A stretch of 24,227 bases of DNA from RGIG8785 sp045655245. GTDB taxonomy: Bacteria > Bacillota > Clostridia > RGIG8785. The position numbers and the translations under genes were made by a program. Below, piece by piece: positions 16,171 through 24,005 of this stretch (its first letter is position 1; each line of letters starts with the position of its first letter). The stretch spans positions 1 to 24,227 of the forward strand of contig JAZOOX010000027.1 of the NCBI GenBank assembly GCA_045655245.1. Reading direction: 5' to 3'. The notes beneath the pieces were generated by a model. It saw only the letters and a program-made list of their open reading frames with translations, did not search any database and had not been told where the DNA came from.

Positions 16171-16229
16171 AAAACCGCTCCTTTTTGGTTCTTTGGTTAG
16201 TATAAGTCAAACATTTTTAGAATATACGG

Positions 16230-16258
16230 TTGTCAATTCAAAAGAAATATGTTATAAT
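16230..16258 (+). promoter_or_regulatory. Sigma-A promoter of metA
   Basis: TTGTCA (16230-16235), 17-base spacer, perfect TATAAT (16253-16258) with the extended TGn (16250-16252). The start would be near 16265, leaving a leader of about 20 bases, so there is no room for a SAM riboswitch or T-box. Confidence 0.8.
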
Positions 16259-16285
16259 AAACGACAAGAAAAGGAGGAACTCCTT

Positions 16286-17209
16286 ATGCCGATTAAAATT
16301 CCCAACCGCCTTCCGGCGACACAAATCTTAAAATCCGAAAACATCTTTGTCATGAACGAAAAACGGGCATCCAAGCAGGATATCCGTCCCCTTCGTATCG
16401 TGATTTTAAACTTGATGCCCACTAAAATCATTACCGAGACCCAATTGCTTCGGGTATTAAGCAACTCGCCTCTACAGGTGGAAGTTGACTTACTTCGCAC
16501 TGACACCTACCAGTCCAAAAACACTCCCGAAGAACATTTAGCGTCCTTTTATCGTACTTTTTCGGACATTAAAGGCCGCAAGTATGACGGGATGATTATT
16601 ACGGGCGCACCTGTTGAGCTGTTGGACTTCGAGGACGTCCAGTACTGGGACGAACTGAAGGAGATTATGGAATGGTCCAAGACCAACGTCACCTCCACCT
16701 TCCACATCTGCTGGGCGGCGCAAGCGGCACTCTTTTATCACTATAACGTTCCCAAGTACAACCTGCCGGAAAAGTGCTTCGGCATTTTTGAACACCGGGT
16801 TAAGAGCAAGAGCAAAAAGCAACAGCTTTTAAAGGGCTTTGATGACCGTTTCTGGATCCCCCACTCCCGCCACACCGAGGTCCGCATTGAGGATATCGAA
16901 AAGGTCCCCGAACTGGAAATCCTTTCGGTTTCGGAAGAAGCAGGTGTCTACTTGGTGGGCACCCGTGACGGACGGCAAATTTTTGCCACGGGCCACGCTG
17001 AGTACGACCGCGAAACCCTGGCATCCGAATACTTCCGCGACAAGGACAAGGGCTTGGATATCGCTGTTCCCAAGCACTATTTCCCCGACGACGATCCCAA
17101 GAAAAAGCCGACCATGCAATGGCGCGCCCATGCAAACCTACTCTTTGCAAACTGGCTTAATTACTACGTTTATCAGATTACCCCCTACGATCTGGATAAC
17201 ATCCAATAA
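16286..17209 (+). CDS. metA: Homoserine O-acetyltransferase (MetA family)
   Basis: Acylates homoserine, the first committed step of methionine synthesis. The 307-residue protein is the MetA fold: MPIKIPNRLPA start, NLMPTK near residue 42, nucleophile Cys142 in HICWAAQAA, and the His237/Glu239 pair in ATGHAEYD. Position 111 is Glu (GAPVELLDFE); published work on Bacillus cereus MetA showed that Glu at this position gives acetyl-CoA use, while Gly gives succinyl-CoA use as in E. coli. I therefore infer an acetyltransferase, although many databases would label it succinyltransferase. Start ATG 16286 follows AAGGAGG by eight bases; longer in-frame extensions upstream lie before the promoter. It is monocistronic, with its own promoter and a shared terminator. 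Confidence 0.95.
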   Translation: MPIKIPNRLPATQILKSENIFVMNEKRASKQDIRPLRIVILNLMPTKIITETQLLRVLSNSPLQVEVDLLRTDTYQSKNTPEEHLASFYRTFSDIKGRKYDGMIITGAPVELLDFEDVQYWDELKEIMEWSKTNVTSTFHICWAAQAALFYHYNVPKYNLPEKCFGIFEHRVKSKSKKQQLLKGFDDRFWIPHSRHTEVRIEDIEKVPELEILSVSEEAGVYLVGTRDGRQIFATGHAEYDRETLASEYFRDKDKGLDIAVPKHYFPDDDPKKKPTMQWRAHANLLFANWLNYYVYQITPYDLDNIQ

Positions 17210-17237
17210 TAAAAAGCACCCTTTCGGGTGCTTTTTA
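17210..17237. terminator. Bidirectional terminator between metA and the glycogen operon
   Basis: Twelve-base-pair stem TAAAAAGCACCC (17210-17221) and GGGTGCTTTTTA (17226-17237) with a TTTC loop, which reads GAAA (GNRA type) on the minus strand. A and T runs give U-runs both ways. It begins one base after the metA stop and its right arm contains the stop of the GH13 gene. Confidence 0.9.
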
Positions 17238-19001
17238 TTTTATCCATATTCCCGCTTCGTCAGGTGCCAGGGCATTTCCTTTGCCAATGACCCTGCGGTA
17301 GTTTTTAAAGTCGGTGGTGATCGTTTCAGACCCACGATTGACACCAATGATGACCGATTGTTTATTGTCGTACCGTTCATAAAACAAAGCGCCGTTTTCA
17401 GTGTGTAAAAACCTGGTTTTTCCCTCGCGAAAAACGGGGGTTTTATGGCGGAAGGAAGAAAGTTCTTTGACCCAAGAAAGCAATTCTTCATTTTCTTCCC
17501 CCCACGGGAAGGTCCTGCGGTTAAAGGGGTCGCGCCCCCCTTCCATTCCAACTTCATCCCCGTAATAGACACAAGGGACACCGGGCAGGGTGAATTGAAT
17601 CGCAAACGCCAGTTTAAGGCGTTCTTCCGCTCTTTTGCGAGATGTCTCGTCCAGCTTAAGAAGAGACAGGGCTTCTCGGTCCTCGGGGACGTACTCCATT
17701 CCCAAACGAGTCAAAATACGAGGGGTATCGTGGGTACCTAAAGTGTTCATCAATGTGTGCACCACACAGGTCGGGTAATGGTCTAAAACGGACATTACCG
17801 TTTCCGAAAAAGCTTTTGCATCCCCTGATTTGACAAAATCGCAGACTGCATTTTGGAAGGGATAGTTCATAACACTGTCCAGTTGTTTCCCCCCAAAATA
17901 GCGGCGGCGGTTACCGTATGCAATTTTATTGGAAGCATCCTCCCACACTTCGCCGATGATCAGTGCTTCGGGGTCGACTTCCTTGGCGGCGGTGCGGAGC
18001 GTATCCAAAAATCCGTCACTCAACTCGTCGGCAACGTCCAGACGCCAACCGCCGATACCGCGACGGAGCATAGACGGCACTACCCCCATTTTCCCTAAAA
18101 TCAAGGATTCGAAGGCGGCGCTGTCTTTGCGGACGGTGGGCAAGGTATAGATTCCCCACCAACTTTGGTAGGTGCCGTCGTCGTTGAAGGAATACCAGTC
18201 ACGGTAAGGTGATTCTTTCGACTGTGCTGCGCCAAGGGTATCATACTTGCCTTTTAAGTTGAAATAGCGGCTATCCGAGCCGGTGTGGTTAAATACGCCG
18301 TCGCAAATGATGCGGATGCCGTAGGCTGCAGCTTCGTCAATCAGACGAGTTAGATCGTCGAAAGTGCCGAAAGCGGGGTCGATTTTTTCGTAATCCCCCG
18401 TATCGTACTTATGGTTGGAATAAGCTTCGAAGATCGGACTTAAGTAGAGTGCAGTAACCGACAGGCTATTCAAGTACGGAAGTTTTTGTCGAATGCCGTC
18501 CAGATTACCGCCGAAAAAGTCACAGTTTAAGATTTCACCCTCCTCATTGGGCCGAAAAACGGGGTCTTCGTTCCAATCGTTGTGATAGACCGCATCCTCC
18601 CGCTTAGGTGTATCGTTACCCTTGGCAAAGCGGTCTACAAAGATATGGTAATATAACCCGCCGCGAATCCAATGGGGCGTATCGAAGTCTGGTTGATAGA
18701 CCGTTTGCTGGAAGGTGTTTGTGGTATCAAACACAAAATCGTTCCGGCGCATGGTAACACGGTAAAAATACAGTCCCGGACTGTCCACGGTCAGGCGGCA
18801 GGAATATTCATCATACATTCCGTTCAAGCCGACCCATTCCATCGGATAAACCACCTCGTCCTCTCCGTCTTTTTGGAAACGGAGTTCGCAAACACCAAAG
18901 ACCGAGCGCAAAACGCGGGCACGGAAATTCAGCGCTGTACCGAAAGGGACAGCGCCGAAAGGTGTTTTATCCTGATTGCAATAGGGATCAAAGTTTATCA
19001 T
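17235..19001 (-). CDS. Cytoplasmic GH13 alpha-amylase family glycosidase (neopullulanase/maltodextrinase-like)
   Basis: Alpha-amylase family enzyme, likely hydrolysing alpha-glucans or maltodextrins. Numbering from ATG 19001 (588 residues): an N-terminal beta domain (to about 105) similar in position to those of neopullulanases, then the barrel with conserved region I DGVFNH (234-239), region II GWRLDVADE with nucleophile Asp322, region III GEVWE with acid Glu351, and region IV LGTHDTPR with Asp425. All three catalytic residues are present. There is no signal peptide, so it should act in the cytoplasm. ATG 19001 overlaps the end of glgP by 14 bases; an in-frame TTG at 19007 is an alternative start, and AGGA lies ten or four bases upstream respectively. 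As the last gene of the glycogen operon it probably helps trim stored glucan. Exact specificity (cyclodextrin, pullulan, limit dextrin) is not determinable here. Confidence 0.9.
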   Translation of the reverse strand: MINFDPYCNQDKTPFGAVPFGTALNFRARVLRSVFGVCELRFQKDGEDEVVYPMEWVGLNGMYDEYSCRLTVDSPGLYFYRVTMRRNDFVFDTTNTFQQTVYQPDFDTPHWIRGGLYYHIFVDRFAKGNDTPKREDAVYHNDWNEDPVFRPNEEGEILNCDFFGGNLDGIRQKLPYLNSLSVTALYLSPIFEAYSNHKYDTGDYEKIDPAFGTFDDLTRLIDEAAAYGIRIICDGVFNHTGSDSRYFNLKGKYDTLGAAQSKESPYRDWYSFNDDGTYQSWWGIYTLPTVRKDSAAFESLILGKMGVVPSMLRRGIGGWRLDVADELSDGFLDTLRTAAKEVDPEALIIGEVWEDASNKIAYGNRRRYFGGKQLDSVMNYPFQNAVCDFVKSGDAKAFSETVMSVLDHYPTCVVHTLMNTLGTHDTPRILTRLGMEYVPEDREALSLLKLDETSRKRAEERLKLAFAIQFTLPGVPCVYYGDEVGMEGGRDPFNRRTFPWGEENEELLSWVKELSSFRHKTPVFREGKTRFLHTENGALFYERYDNKQSVIIGVNRGSETITTDFKNYRRVIGKGNALAPDEAGIWIK

Positions 19002-21420
19002 TGACAATCGGTCCTACATTCCAAATTTTTTCGCAATACTCGCGAATACTACGGTCAGACGAGAAGCGGCCTGCTTTGGCGATGTTGACCAAGGACATCC
19101 GATTCCAATGGATGGGGTCTTGGTAAGCCTGAGTAGCACGGTCGTGTACCCGCAGGTAATCGGCGAAATCGCCCAAACACATATAGGGGTCACTGACAGG
19201 TCTGCCGTCCAGAAGATAATCGGCGATATCGGCATAGCTTTCGCCGTTAAAGCCGAGCTTTAAGCGGTTGATGACACGGGCAATGGTGGCGTTTTGTTCA
19301 TAATAGAACCGAGGATGGTAGCCCGTTGCCCACATGTTCTCTACCTGGTCTTCGTGCATACCGAATACAAAAATGTTTTCGTTGCCAACAGCCTCGTAAA
19401 TTTCTACGTTGGCACCGTCCATAGTACCCAGTGTGACGGCACCGTTAATCATCAATTTCATATTACCCGTACCACTGGCTTCCTTACCGGCTAAAGAAAT
19501 CTGTTCGCTGATTTCGCTGGCAGGGATAATAACTTCCGCCAATGAAACATTATAGTCTTCCATAAAGACAACGTTGAGCTTTTCGGCGATCTTGGGGTTT
19601 TTCTTGATGTCCTGACCCAAATCGTAAATCAGCTTCATGACCCGCTTAGCGTGATAGTAACTGGGTGCCGCTTTTGCGCCGAACAAGAAGGTTTGCGGTT
19701 GCATTTCCATGTCGGGGTTATCCAGCAAATCCAGATACAGGGCAATAATCCGCAGGGTGTTTAACAGTTGACGCTTATACTCGTGCAGACGCTTGATTTG
19801 TACGTCAAACAGTGTATCGGGCGAAATGGTGATGCCCGAGCGCTTCTTCAGTACCTTTGCAAGGCGCTCCTTGTTTTTGTGTTTGATTTCGCCAAGGCGT
19901 TTCAAAACGGTTTCGTCATCTTGGAATTTCAGGAGTTCTTCCAATTTTTCGGCGTCTTTATCATATCCGGTACCGATACATTCATCCAACAGAGCACAAA
20001 GGTCGGGGTTGGACTGACAAAGCCAACGGCGGTGAACAATGCCGTTGGTAACATTGGTAAACCGTTCGGGGTACAGGTTATAAAAATCGTTGAATACGCG
20101 GTTTTTCAAGATGTCCGAGTGGATGCGAGCAACACCGTTAACCTGATGGCTACCGACAATGGCAAGGTTTGCCATACGAACTTTCTGCTGAGACAGGATA
20201 GACATCCGTTCGATCTTATCCCAGTTACCGGGATACCGCTCCCAAAGCTGAGCACAGAAACGGCGGTTGATCTCCTGAACCAACTGATAAATACGGGGCA
20301 GGATGCTGGAGAAGAGGCCTTCGTCCCAGACTTCCAAGGCTTCCGCCATAACGGTATGGTTGGTATAGCCTACCGTGCGGGTGACCAAATCCCAAGCCGC
20401 CTCCCAAGAATAACCGCACTCATCCATAAAGATACGCATCAGTTCGGGAACGACCAGAGCAGGATGGGTATCGTTGATATGAATAGCAACTTTTTCGGGG
20501 AAGTTTTCCAGGGTTTCGTATGCCTTTAAGTGGCGAGTAACGATGTTCTGCACAGAAGCAGAAACCATAAAGTATTGCTGACGGAGACGCAGGAGCTTGC
20601 CTTCGGTGTGGTTATCGGCAGGATAGAGCACCTTGGAAATGGCTTCCGCACGGTTGTTCTCCTCCATCGAACGCAGATATTCGCCCTGAGAGAAAAGGTT
20701 TAAGTTTACGCTCAAAGGCGCCTGGGACTGCCATAAGCGCAGTACCGTTACCGCATCCGCGTCCTTGCCCGAAATCATCAGGTCATAGGGGATTGCCTCG
20801 ACGGTGGTGTACTGGTAGTGGTTGACGCAGAGACGATCGTTGTACCACTTTTCTTCGATATGCCCGTCGAAGTGGACTTCTGCCTTTTCGTCAGGACGTG
20901 CTACAAGCCACGCCTTGCCTTCAGGCAGCCAAATGTCAGGGAACTCGGTTTGCCAACCATCGACAAATTTTTGCTTGAACAGACCGTATTCATAAAGAAT
21001 AGAATGGCCCATGGCAGGGTAGTTTTGGGTGGCGAGACTATCCATAAAACAAGCGGCAAGACGGCCCAAACCGCCGTTGCCCAGACCGGGGTCGGTCTCG
21101 ATGGACTCCAGTTCGCTCAGGTCGGTGTCATAATCGGCAACCGCTTCGGCAAACACTTCGGTCAGACCCAGGTTGCTCAGGTTGTTGCGCAGGGACTTAC
21201 CGATTAAGAATTCCATACAAAGGTAATAAACGGTTTTCCCCCCTGCCTTTTTGACCTGCTCCTGATAGGCACTGCTCTTTTTTTGCAGGATGTCCCGCAC
21301 GATCAGCGCGACACACTGATAAATCAGTTCAGGGGTTGCCTGGTCTGCGTTGGTGCCGAAATGGGTGGCAAGTTTTCCTTCAATCAGTTCCTTTACTTCT
21401 TTTTTGGTTAGTTTTTTCAT
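18988..21420 (-). CDS. glgP: Glycogen/maltodextrin phosphorylase
   Basis: GT35 phosphorylase that releases glucose-1-phosphate from alpha-1,4-glucan chains using pyridoxal phosphate. The 810-residue length is normal. Visible signatures include YYLCMEFLIGKSLRNNL near the N-terminus, GNGGLGRLAACFMDS, HINDTHPALVVPELMRI, RLHEYKRQ, and the PLP site GTGNMK with the Schiff-base Lys655. There is no N-terminal regulatory extension such as that of mammalian enzymes. ATG 21420 follows CGGAGG. It lies 17 bases after glgA and overlaps the GH13 gene. In this operon it is the degradative partner of the GlgC/GlgD/GlgA synthetic branch; maltodextrin versus glycogen preference is not clear from sequence. Confidence 0.97.
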   Translation of the reverse strand: MKKLTKKEVKELIEGKLATHFGTNADQATPELIYQCVALIVRDILQKKSSAYQEQVKKAGGKTVYYLCMEFLIGKSLRNNLSNLGLTEVFAEAVADYDTDLSELESIETDPGLGNGGLGRLAACFMDSLATQNYPAMGHSILYEYGLFKQKFVDGWQTEFPDIWLPEGKAWLVARPDEKAEVHFDGHIEEKWYNDRLCVNHYQYTTVEAIPYDLMISGKDADAVTVLRLWQSQAPLSVNLNLFSQGEYLRSMEENNRAEAISKVLYPADNHTEGKLLRLRQQYFMVSASVQNIVTRHLKAYETLENFPEKVAIHINDTHPALVVPELMRIFMDECGYSWEAAWDLVTRTVGYTNHTVMAEALEVWDEGLFSSILPRIYQLVQEINRRFCAQLWERYPGNWDKIERMSILSQQKVRMANLAIVGSHQVNGVARIHSDILKNRVFNDFYNLYPERFTNVTNGIVHRRWLCQSNPDLCALLDECIGTGYDKDAEKLEELLKFQDDETVLKRLGEIKHKNKERLAKVLKKRSGITISPDTLFDVQIKRLHEYKRQLLNTLRIIALYLDLLDNPDMEMQPQTFLFGAKAAPSYYHAKRVMKLIYDLGQDIKKNPKIAEKLNVVFMEDYNVSLAEVIIPASEISEQISLAGKEASGTGNMKLMINGAVTLGTMDGANVEIYEAVGNENIFVFGMHEDQVENMWATGYHPRFYYEQNATIARVINRLKLGFNGESYADIADYLLDGRPVSDPYMCLGDFADYLRVHDRATQAYQDPIHWNRMSLVNIAKAGRFSSDRSIREYCEKIWNVGPIVNDKL

Positions 21421-21437
21421 GTTGCCTCCGTACTGTC

Positions 21438-22868
21438 TTAAATATCGTTATAAAGCGCAAGGTAAGACTGCGCAGACCTTGCCCAAGTGAAATCGGTTTG
21501 CATGCCGCGATTCCGAATCTTTTTAAACTCGTCGGGGCGGTCAAAGTACAGGTAAACGCCGCGGCGGATGTTATCCAGCATCACATCTGCATTGTATTCG
21601 TAGAAGGTGATACCAATGCCGTTTTCTTCGCCGCAATCGATAATCGAGTCCCGCAACCCGCCAACCTGACGGATGATCGGCACTGCGCCGTAGTGAGCGG
21701 CAATCATCTGTGCCAGACCGCAAGGCTCGCTTTCGGACGGCATTAAGAAGAGATCTGCCCCCGAGTAAACACGGTGTGCCAATCCAGCATCAAAGCCAAT
21801 GTAAGTGCGGAGTTGGTCAGGGAATTCGTCCGAAACATCGCAGAGATAGTGTTCGTACGCATAGTCGCCCTTTCCTAAAACAACTACCTGAACCGGCTTT
21901 TCGGTCTGTAACAACGAGCGAATGGACGCGGTAACCAGGTCCAATCCCTTATGCTTTACCATGCGGGTGATCATGGCGATCAGGACCACATCATCCCTTA
22001 CGGGCAGGCCGAAAAACTGCTGAATCTCGGCTTTGTTTTTCCGTCGCTGGACGGTTGCTGTCCGAACCGAGAAGTTCTTATGCAGATACGGGTCGGTTTC
22101 GGGATTATAAACATCGGTGTCGATACCGTTTAAAATCCCCCACATTTTATGGGCATTGCGCCGGATGATCGGTCCCAATCCCCGGGAAACGGTATCGTCG
22201 TGCAGTTCCATGGCGTAAGTGGGGCTAACGGTGGTCAGGCGGTCGCAACACTCGATGGCGCCTTTGACCAAGTTGATGTCCCCTTCGAACTCGATGATTT
22301 GGCCATGCCATCCGTAAAAACCAAATAGGTCTTCTGCCACCTCCAGACCGAAACGGCCCTGGTATTCGATATTATGGATTGTGAAAACGCTTTTGATCGC
22401 ATTGTAACGTCCGTCTCCGCCAAAATGTGTACGCAGGTAAATGACCGATAACGCCGACTGCCAATCATGTGCGTGAAGAATATCGGGGAAGAAGTCGATC
22501 AGCGGCAGACATTCCAGCACTGCTTTTCCAAAAAATGCAAAGCGCTCCCCGTCATCAAACTCTCCGTATGCCGCATTACGGTCAAAATAATACTCGTTGT
22601 CCACGAAGTAGTAACGAACTCCGTTGGAGACCGCCGTTAGGATCCCGCAATATTGCTTTCTCCAGGAAAGTTGTACCTGGGTACTGCCCACGAACTCCAA
22701 AGAATCCGAAAATTTTTCTTTTACGGCACGGTACAAAGGCAAAATAACCCGTACATCCATATCACTTTCGGCAACCAACGTTTTCGGCAGAGCGCCGACC
22801 ACTTCGCCCATTCCACCCGTGGTGATAAATGGCATTGCTTCCGAAGCAACGAAGAGAATTTTTTTCAT
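21438..22868 (-). CDS. glgA: Glycogen synthase, ADP-glucose type
   Basis: GT5 glucosyltransferase that elongates alpha-1,4-glucan from a sugar nucleotide. The 476-residue protein has DILHAHDWQ, FTIHNIEYQG, the NGIDTDVYNP linker, ITRMVKHKGLDLV and the C-terminal PSESEPCGLAQ followed by RQVGGLRDSI. The N-terminal loop that is normally K-T-G-G-L-(A/G)-D-V reads ITTGGMGEVVG, so the Lys that contacts ADP-glucose (Lys15 in E. coli) is Thr16 here and Asp is Glu. The rest of the fold looks complete. ATG 22868 follows GAGGTGG, which overlaps the glgD TGA. It lies between glgD and glgP in the operon, which supports a role in glycogen synthesis despite the changed loop. Confidence 0.95.
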   Translation of the reverse strand: MKKILFVASEAMPFITTGGMGEVVGALPKTLVAESDMDVRVILPLYRAVKEKFSDSLEFVGSTQVQLSWRKQYCGILTAVSNGVRYYFVDNEYYFDRNAAYGEFDDGERFAFFGKAVLECLPLIDFFPDILHAHDWQSALSVIYLRTHFGGDGRYNAIKSVFTIHNIEYQGRFGLEVAEDLFGFYGWHGQIIEFEGDINLVKGAIECCDRLTTVSPTYAMELHDDTVSRGLGPIIRRNAHKMWGILNGIDTDVYNPETDPYLHKNFSVRTATVQRRKNKAEIQQFFGLPVRDDVVLIAMITRMVKHKGLDLVTASIRSLLQTEKPVQVVVLGKGDYAYEHYLCDVSDEFPDQLRTYIGFDAGLAHRVYSGADLFLMPSESEPCGLAQMIAAHYGAVPIIRQVGGLRDSIIDCGEENGIGITFYEYNADVMLDNIRRGVYLYFDRPDEFKKIRNRGMQTDFTWARSAQSYLALYNDI

Positions 22869-22877
22869 ATTTCCACC

Positions 22878-23993
22878 TCAGATTTTTTTGTTTTTCCCAA
22901 TATAGAAAGGGGCATTTTCGTAGGTAAGGATATTGCGCTCGGGCTGGATGCTGACGTTTTTATCGGTAACGACCCAGTTTAAGCAGGTCCCCTCTCCTAC
23001 AACTGTATTCTGCATCAGAATGCAGTTTTTTACGACACAGTTTTTTGCAATATGAACATTTCTGAAAATAATGCTGTTTTCCACCGTTCCTTCAATTTTG
23101 CATCCATCGGCAACGATGGAGTTGCTGACACGAGCATCGTCACCGTACTTGGTCGGCACCGAGTCACGGACTCTGGTATAAATGGGCGGCTGGTTGTCGT
23201 AAAACAACGAATGCATCTTGTTCATATCCAGCATTTCCATATTATGCTGAACATAGGAGGGTAACGACTCAATATGGGCAGAGTATCCCTCGTGTCGGTA
23301 CGCCATAATTTTCAAGTGACCGCAATCTGCCTTTAACATTTCACTGAAACGAGAAACGTCTTCCAGCACCGAGCGGTCCAAGAAATCCAACAGGGTTTCC
23401 TTGCTCATGACCCAGTTGCCCAAGCCCACGGGGTATTCCCCCGCAACTTCGGGGTGGATCAGGATCTTGTTGATGCGGTTGTCCCCGTCCATGCCATAGA
23501 TCAGGCTGTGGCGGGAAAACTCAGGCAATGTTTCGCGGTTGGCATAGACTGCCGAAATATCCGCTTCGTTTTCGCGGTGCCATTCGATGACATCACGGTA
23601 ATCGATGTTTAACACACTGTCACAGTCGCAAAGGACGATGTATTCGGCATCCGTCTCCTGGATAAAATCACGCATCCGCCGCAGAGCGTCCAAACGGCCG
23701 CGGAAAAGCCCGTCGTTCTCATCGGTAACATAGGGTGGGAAAACCATAATCCCGCCGCTTTTGCGGGACAAGTCCCAGTCCTTTCCCGAACCGATATGCT
23801 CCATCAAAGACTGATAGTTGCTTTTGGTGACAACGGCAATTTTAAAGATTTCCGAATTCACCATATTAGACAAGCAAAAGTCGATCAGGCGGTAACGGCC
23901 TGCAAAAGGAAGAGACGCCACCGTCCGTTTGGCAGTGAGCTCGGCAATGCCCCACTCGTGAATGTCCGAAAAAATAATCCCTAATGCTTTCAT
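22878..23993 (-). CDS. glgD: GlgD, ADP-glucose pyrophosphorylase non-catalytic/regulatory-type subunit
   Basis: Homologue of glucose-1-phosphate adenylyltransferase that partners GlgC in Gram-positives; GlgD is poorly active alone in Bacillus-type systems and modifies the GlgC/GlgD complex. The 371-residue protein keeps the second part of the nucleotide-binding region (ASLPFAGRYRLIDFCLSNMVNS, from residue 26), but the N-terminal GGGxGxRLxPLTxxRAKPAVPFGG pattern of catalytic subunits is replaced by SDIHEWGIAELTAKRTVAS. A C-terminal left-handed beta-helix with SNSIVADGCKIEGTVENSII follows from about residue 290. ATG 23993 follows AAGGAGGG that directly abuts the glgC stop. It lies 12 bases after glgC. 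Confidence 0.95.
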   Translation of the reverse strand: MKALGIIFSDIHEWGIAELTAKRTVASLPFAGRYRLIDFCLSNMVNSEIFKIAVVTKSNYQSLMEHIGSGKDWDLSRKSGGIMVFPPYVTDENDGLFRGRLDALRRMRDFIQETDAEYIVLCDCDSVLNIDYRDVIEWHRENEADISAVYANRETLPEFSRHSLIYGMDGDNRINKILIHPEVAGEYPVGLGNWVMSKETLLDFLDRSVLEDVSRFSEMLKADCGHLKIMAYRHEGYSAHIESLPSYVQHNMEMLDMNKMHSLFYDNQPPIYTRVRDSVPTKYGDDARVSNSIVADGCKIEGTVENSIIFRNVHIAKNCVVKNCILMQNTVVGEGTCLNWVVTDKNVSIQPERNILTYENAPFYIGKNKKI

Positions 23994-24005
23994 GGCTCTC
24001 CCTCC

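Noticed and set aside
16171..16260. Promoter for tepA, including a TTGACA on the minus strand at 16236-16231 that overlaps the metA -35
   Set aside because: No -10 lies at 16-18 bases from this TTGACA, and the TATACT at 16204-16199 has no matching -35, so I do not assign a promoter.
16148..16285. In-frame upstream extension of metA
   Set aside because: It would start before the strong TTGTCA/TATAAT promoter and inside the end of tepA's start region; MPIKIPNRLPA is the family N-terminus with AAGGAGG before it.
16259..16285. SAM riboswitch ahead of metA
   Set aside because: Only about 20 bases separate the predicted transcript start from the ATG.
19768..20529. Open frame of 253 codons on the plus strand opposite glgP
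   Set aside because: It lies fully antisense to a complete, well-conserved phosphorylase, shows no recognisable domain, and has no convincing ribosome site; it is a shadow of glgP codon use.
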